The notes below the pieces were generated by a model. That model ran no database searches, had not been told where the DNA came from, and saw nothing but the letters and a program-made list of their open reading frames with translations. Below are positions 60,010 through 64,000 of a DNA stretch of 64,000 nucleotides, one piece after another. This DNA is from Ornithinimicrobium faecis (lineage in GTDB: Bacteria; Actinomycetota; Actinomycetes; Actinomycetales; Dermatophilaceae), in assembly GCF_023923225.1 (NCBI RefSeq), contig NZ_CP099489.1:3162001-3226000 (forward strand). Direction: 5' to 3'. The position numbers were made by a program, and so were the translations under genes. Within the stretch, counting starts at the first letter, position 1, and the number at the start of each line of letters is the position of its first letter.

Positions 60010-60840
60010 TCACGCAACGAGCACCCCGGTGCCCAGCAACGCGAACAGCACGAGCGCCAGGCCGATGCGATACATCACGAACGGCGTGAACGTGTGCGTG
60101 GTGATGTAGCGCATGAACCAGGCGATCACGGCGAGGGCGACGACGAAGGCGATGCCGGTGGCGACCCAGATCTGGCCCCACTCCGGCGGCACGGCGTTGT
60201 CGGAGATCTTCAGCACCTGATAGAGCCCGGATCCGACCACCGCAGGGATGGCGAGCAGGAAGCTATAGCGGGCGGCGGTCTCGCGGTTGTAGCCCATGAA
60301 CAGGCCAGCCGCGATCGTGCCGCCACTGCGGGAGACTCCGGGGATCAGCGCCAGGGACTGGGCGAGGCCATAGAGAATGCCGTCCCGCCAGGTGATATCC
60401 CGCATCTCCTTGGGTCGCTGGACTCGGGCGGCGAAGCGGTCCGCGGCATAGATGACCAGCGCGAAGACCAGCAACATCGTCGCGGTAAGCCACAGGCTGC
60501 GCAGGTCGGTCTCGATCCAGTCCTGCAGGGTGTAGCCGAGGATCCCGATGGGGATCGATCCGATGATCACCAGCCAGCCCATCCGCGCATCGGGGTCGTC
60601 GTGCGGGACCCGCCCGGCCAGGGACAGGGCCCACCGCGTGATGATGCGCACGATGTCGCGCCCAAAGAACACCAGGACCGCAGCCTCGGTGCCCAACTGG
60701 CTGATCGCGGTGAAGGCCGCGCCGGGGTCGCCGGAGCCTAGGAGCTGGCCGACGATCGAGAGGTGCGCGCTGGAGCTGATCGGCAGGAACTCAGTGAGCC
60801 CCTGGACCAGCCCCAGCACCATCGCCTCGAAATAGTTCAT
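60010..60840 (-). CDS. uppP: Undecaprenyl-diphosphatase
   Basis: 276 residues, about eight TM segments. The active-site motifs are [20 protein letters not shown] and [17 protein letters not shown]. It dephosphorylates undecaprenyl diphosphate after peptidoglycan and teichoic-acid assembly and confers bacitracin tolerance. The ATG overlaps the stop of the DUF4233 gene (TGATG). Confidence 0.95.
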   Translation of the reverse strand: MNYFEAMVLGLVQGLTEFLPISSSAHLSIVGQLLGSGDPGAAFTAISQLGTEAAVLVFFGRDIVRIITRWALSLAGRVPHDDPDARMGWLVIIGSIPIGILGYTLQDWIETDLRSLWLTATMLLVFALVIYAADRFAARVQRPKEMRDITWRDGILYGLAQSLALIPGVSRSGGTIAAGLFMGYNRETAARYSFLLAIPAVVGSGLYQVLKISDNAVPPEWGQIWVATGIAFVVALAVIAWFMRYITTHTFTPFVMYRIGLALVLFALLGTGVLVA

Positions 60841-61379
60841 CAGGAGCTGTCCTCAGAGTTGGTGCGCTCGGTGTGGTCTGGATCGCGCGACACCGTGCGC
60901 TCGGTGGGGCGATTTTCCGCCACACCATGCGCTCGGTCGGGGGTGGTGGGGTCGGGCACGCGCTCGTCGGGGTGGACGTTGCCGTGCTTGGCGATCCAGT
61001 CTCGGGTCAGGGTCTCCATGCTGCCACCCTGGCCGAGGGCAAGGATCCACAACGCGCCGAAGATCACCGTGACGATCCCCATCGCGGGAAGCAGGACCAT
61101 GCTCAGGGCGCTGAGGCCCACCAGGACCCACCCGAGGGTGATCCCCCACCGGGTGCGCAAGAGCCCCACCGCGACGATCGCCAGCACGGCCAGCACGATG
61201 CCACCGGTCAGCAGCAGGTTGGCCCGCTCGGTGTCCCCACCGTCGCTCAGCTCGAGCTGTCGAGCGGCGAGCCCGCCGAAGAACAGCGTCATGGCAAACC
61301 CGATCAGCACGATCGAGGCCAGCCGCTGGGTGAACTTGCCGGCCACGCCGGAGAGGTGCAGGTGTCGCAGCCAACTCAC
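60840..61379 (-). CDS. DUF4233 membrane protein with repeat-derived tail
   Basis: 179 residues from a GTG overlapping the folC stop. Four TM segments (residues about 20-125) include [39 protein letters not shown] and [18 protein letters not shown], as in DUF4233 proteins regularly found after folC in actinobacteria. The C-terminal tail from about residue 145 ([18 protein letters not shown]...) is encoded by three copies of the 32-bp-phased repeat and is not expected in the family. Function unknown. Confidence 0.82.
   Translation of the reverse strand: MSWLRHLHLSGVAGKFTQRLASIVLIGFAMTLFFGGLAARQLELSDGGDTERANLLLTGGIVLAVLAIVAVGLLRTRWGITLGWVLVGLSALSMVLLPAMGIVTVIFGALWILALGQGGSMETLTRDWIAKHGNVHPDERVPDPTTPDRAHGVAENRPTERTVSRDPDHTERTNSEDSS
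60863..60937 (-). repeat. Three 32-33-bp phased motifs inside a coding region
   Basis: TGCGCTCGGT cores start at 60863, 60896 and 60928 (spacing 33 and 32). They match the right-hand VOC array in sequence and periodicity, but here lie within the 3' end of the DUF4233 gene. Confidence 0.88.
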
Positions 61380-62773
61380 AGGGGTTGGTCACCTCGCTGG
61401 TCTGCTCCCAGCAGCATCCGCACGTCCGCCACGGTGGTGATGGAACCGGTGGCCAGCACCGCACCGGACACTCCACCCTCGTCAGCCAGGGCCGCCGCAG
61501 TGTCGAGGGCCTCGGGCAGGTCCTTGATCACCGTCACCCGCTCCTCTCCGAACAACTCGATGGCCATCTCGCCGAGTCGGTCGGGACGGATCGAGCGCGG
61601 CGAGGTGCTGCGCGAGACGACGATGTGGTCCAGCAGTGGCTCGAGCAACTCGAGCATCGAGGAGGCGTCCTTCTCCTGCAGCACCGCCACGAGTCCAACC
61701 AGCCGGTGGAAGGTGAAGGACTCCCGGATCGCGTCGGCCATCGCGGCGATGCCTGCCGGGTTGTGCGCGGCGTCGACCAGGACCGTCGGGCTGCGCCGCA
61801 CGATCTCCAGGCGGCCGGGTGAGGTCACGTCGGCGAAGGCAGCCCGCACGATGTCGGCCTCGAGCGGCTGCTCTCCCCCACCGACGAAGGCCTCGACCGC
61901 GGCCAGCGCCATGGCGGCGTTGTGCACCTGGTGCTGCCCGAACAGCGGCAGGAAGATGTCGCGATAGTCACCGGCAAGCCCGCGCAGCGCGATCAGCTGT
62001 CCGCCGACCGCGATCTCACGCTCCAGCACGCCATAGGCCAGGCCCTCGACCTGCGCGGTCGCCCCGACGTCGTCACAGCGCTCGAGGAGCAGCTGCATGA
62101 CCTCGTCCTCCTGCACGCCGAGGACCGAGATCGCGTCCGCCTTGATGATGCCGGACTTTTCGGTGGCGATGTCGATCAGGTTGTCGCCCAGCAACCGGGT
62201 GTGGTCGATCGCGATCGGCGCGATCACCGAGACTGTGCCGTCGGCAACATTGGTCGCATCCCAGACCCCGCCCAGGCCGACCTCGACCACCGCGACGTCG
62301 ACGGGCGCGTCAGAGAAGACGGCATAGGCGAGGATCACGAGCAGCTCGAAATAGGTGATCCGCGGACCGCCCTCGGCCACCGACTTCTCGTCCACCATCT
62401 GCACATAGGGCAGCACGTCGTCATAGGCCGCCAGGAAGCGCTCCTCATCGACGGGCTCTCCGCCGATCGCGATCCGCTCACGCAGGTCGTGCAGGTGCGG
62501 GCTGGTGAACCGGCCCGTGGTCAGCCCCAGCTCGCGCAGCAACCGCTCGATCATCCGGGTGGTGGAGGTCTTGCCGTTGGTGCCGGTGAGATGGATCATC
62601 GGAAAGTTGCGCTGCGGATGACCGAGCAGGTCCATCACCTGGGCCACCCGGTCGAGCGTCGGCTCCACGATGTTCTCCGGGGACCGGGCCATGATCTCCT
62701 CGGTCACCTGGGCCATGCGCGCTGCGACCTCGGGGGCCACCTGTCGCCCGCCGCCCCTGCGTGCCGCACTCAT
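61376..62773 (-). CDS. folC: Folylpolyglutamate/dihydrofolate synthase
   Basis: 465 residues from ATG 62773, overlapping the ileS stop (ATGA). It has the P-loop HLTGTNGKTSTTRMIERLL, TSPHLHDLRERI, VVEVGLGGVWDATNV and VLVDAAHNPAGIAAMA. It adds glutamate to folates (and glycine-like condensation to dihydropteroate). It follows ileS in a common actinobacterial order. Confidence 0.95.
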   Translation of the reverse strand: MSAARRGGGRQVAPEVAARMAQVTEEIMARSPENIVEPTLDRVAQVMDLLGHPQRNFPMIHLTGTNGKTSTTRMIERLLRELGLTTGRFTSPHLHDLRERIAIGGEPVDEERFLAAYDDVLPYVQMVDEKSVAEGGPRITYFELLVILAYAVFSDAPVDVAVVEVGLGGVWDATNVADGTVSVIAPIAIDHTRLLGDNLIDIATEKSGIIKADAISVLGVQEDEVMQLLLERCDDVGATAQVEGLAYGVLEREIAVGGQLIALRGLAGDYRDIFLPLFGQHQVHNAAMALAAVEAFVGGGEQPLEADIVRAAFADVTSPGRLEIVRRSPTVLVDAAHNPAGIAAMADAIRESFTFHRLVGLVAVLQEKDASSMLELLEPLLDHIVVSRSTSPRSIRPDRLGEMAIELFGEERVTVIKDLPEALDTAAALADEGGVSGAVLATGSITTVADVRMLLGADQRGDQPL

Positions 62774-64000
62774 GACTGCACCGCCTTGAGCAGGATGGTG
62801 ACCTTGCGGCCACCGTCCAGCTCCCCGATGGTCTGGTGCATCCCGTCCAGGGCCGGAACCGGCACGTCGGCACCACCGGCCCCGAACTGCACGGCCAGCG
62901 TCTCGGCCATGACCAGTTGCTGGTGGGCCATCGCAGCGTCCCACGCGTCATCGTTGCCGACGACCGTCAGGCTGATCCGGTCGGTGATGTCCAGACCGGC
63001 CTCCTTGCGGGCGCCCTGCACGGCGCGGATCAGGTCGCGGGCCAGTCCCTCCCGGGCCAGGTCGTCGGTGACCTCGGTGTCGAGCACGACGAAGCCGCCG
63101 GTGCCGCGCAGCATGGCGGTCGCCTGTGAGCCGGCGTCGTCTCCAGCAGCGACCACGGTCTCCAGGGTGAACTCTCCCTCGACCAGGTCGAAGCCCCCGG
63201 CAGTGACGGTGCCGTCCGGCGCCACCGACCAGTCACCGGACTTCGAGCCCTTGATGGCGTGCTGGACGTCCTTGCCGAGGCGCGGGCCAGCGGCGCGGGC
63301 GTTGACGTTGAGCTTCTGCTCCACGCCGAAGTCTGACGCCGATGCCTCGGTCAGGTCCAGGACCTTGACCTCGCGCACGTTGACCTCCTCGCGGACGATG
63401 TCCGCCAGGGCACGCAAACCCTCGGGGTATGCCGTGGCAACAGTCAGTGAGTTCAGTGGCAGCCGGACGCGGAGCCGGTCGGCCTTGCGCAGGCCGAGGG
63501 TCACCGAGCAGACCTCGCGCACTGTGTCCATGGCCGCCACCAGGTCGGCGTCCTGCGGCAGGTCCTCGGCGTCCGGCCAGTCGGTCAGGTGCACCGACTC
63601 ACCGCCGGTGAGTCCGCGCCAGATCTCCTCGGTCGCCAACGGCAGCAGCGGTGCGACCGCCCGGCAGGTGACCTCGAGCACGGTGTAGAGGGTATTCAGA
63701 GCCGCATGGAGGCCTTCCGCACCGGCGGAGCCGGTACCCCAGAACCGGTCGCGGGAGCCGCGGATATACCAGTTGGTGAGCACGTCCACGAAGGAGCGGA
63801 CCGCATCGCAGGCAGCGGCGATGTGGAACTCGTCCTGGGCCTGCTGCACCTCGGCAACGAAGTCGTGGGCCTTGGCCAGGATGTAGCGGTCCATGTCGTG
63901 GGTGGACTCGGTCGACCAGCGCGCCTCATAGTGTGTGGCGTTGGCATAGAGGCCGAAGAAGTACCACGCGTTCCACAGCGGGATGAGCACCTGGCGCACC
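62770..64000 (-). CDS. ileS: Isoleucyl-tRNA synthetase, C-terminal part (5' end beyond window)
   Basis: About 410 residues in the window, extending past the right edge. It starts inside the anticodon-binding domain (LIPLWNAWYFFGLYANA, ILAKAHDFVAEVQQAQDEFH, FVDVLTNWYIRGSRDRFWG) and ends with the C-terminal domain (VKVLDLTEASASDFGVEQKL). Eukaryotic-like class I IleRS typical of actinobacteria: the C-terminal region lacks a zinc finger. It charges tRNA-Ile. Its stop overlaps folC (ATGA). Confidence 0.93.
   Translation of the reverse strand, partial: VRQVLIPLWNAWYFFGLYANATHYEARWSTESTHDMDRYILAKAHDFVAEVQQAQDEFHIAAACDAVRSFVDVLTNWYIRGSRDRFWGTGSAGAEGLHAALNTLYTVLEVTCRAVAPLLPLATEEIWRGLTGGESVHLTDWPDAEDLPQDADLVAAMDTVREVCSVTLGLRKADRLRVRLPLNSLTVATAYPEGLRALADIVREEVNVREVKVLDLTEASASDFGVEQKLNVNARAAGPRLGKDVQHAIKGSKSGDWSVAPDGTVTAGGFDLVEGEFTLETVVAAGDDAGSQATAMLRGTGGFVVLDTEVTDDLAREGLARDLIRAVQGARKEAGLDITDRISLTVVGNDDAWDAAMAHQQLVMAETLAVQFGAGGADVPVPALDGMHQTIGELDGGRKVTILLKAVQS

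Noticed and set aside
59860..60741. Open frame running from the nucleotidyltransferase remnant into the uppP region
   Set aside because: Only its first about 17 residues (DVDVVVVGDADVDTLDD) make sense, as the frameshifted continuation of the remnant; the rest is antisense to uppP.
1..64000. tRNA, rRNA or riboswitch genes
   Set aside because: No cloverleaf with a conserved T-arm, rRNA segment or known riboswitch core was noticed in the intergenic spaces; short elements could still be missed without a covariance search.

Overview
The window is about 70% GC and carries genes typical of an aerobic, mycelium-free actinobacterium. The mreBCD/PBP2 block, a SARP/AfsR regulator, a GPSI-type PNPase with a long acidic/Arg tail, the aerobic phenylacetate epoxidase operon, cell-wall-binding (CWB2) repeats and many leaderless promoters all point to the Micrococcales, plausibly an Intrasporangiaceae/Ornithinimicrobiaceae-type organism. 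That assignment is an inference from gene style only. No rRNA, tRNA, integrase, transposase or CRISPR array was seen.

Layout. 1-5.2 kb: a truncated AfsR/SARP regulator diverges from an MFS exporter-HAD phosphatase pair, followed by a YeiH-type permease and a pore-loop channel-like protein. 5.2-14.5 kb: ftsK, a SatD-membrane protein pair, RNase J, thyA next to a Nudix-DHFR fusion, and an ArsR-SRPBCC pair. 14.5-15.6 kb: a lower-GC pair encoding a small secreted protein and a Cys-conserved lipoprotein. 15.6-19.3 kb: a complete, overlapping paaABCDE operon. 19.5-25.4 kb: a CWB2 wall protein, a GNAT-azlCD-acyltransferase operon, a 50-residue gene with its own terminator, and a second lipoprotein/small secreted protein pair. 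25.4-33.8 kb: pnp, rpsO, a lipoprotein, a sigma factor-Ser/Thr kinase operon, a PIG-L deacetylase and a Nei glycosylase. 33.8-40.1 kb: a large polytopic glycosyltransferase-like protein, a VOC gene bracketed by phased repeat arrays, ppc and a PepSY lipoprotein. 40.1-52.4 kb: a catabolic island. 52.4-64 kb: mreBCD-PBP2, a PPi-type phosphofructokinase, ndk, uppP, a DUF4233 gene, folC and the end of ileS.

The catabolic island is the most interesting functional unit. An ectoine-hydrolase-like M24 protein, two EutA-like Asp/Glu racemase family proteins, an M20 deacetylase, two PLP aminotransferases, a succinate-semialdehyde-type dehydrogenase, an amidase, a hydroxyacid dehydrogenase and a DUF3830 protein surround an FCD-type GntR regulator. 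Three copies of the palindrome ATTGTC(G/A)ACAAT lie in the three key promoter regions, so the regulator and its local regulon can be read from the DNA. The gene set resembles ectoine/diaminobutyrate degradation but is not the textbook one.

Two genome-style signals recur. Many genes have a TANNNT-like -10 hexamer exactly 6-7 nt before ATG/GTG, the signature of leaderless transcripts. Intergenic spaces between convergent genes hold unrelated-looking short tandem or inverted repeats; the most striking is a 13-bp motif (ACCGAGCGCAYGG) iterated every 32 bp on both sides of one gene, and also inside the 3' end of another gene.
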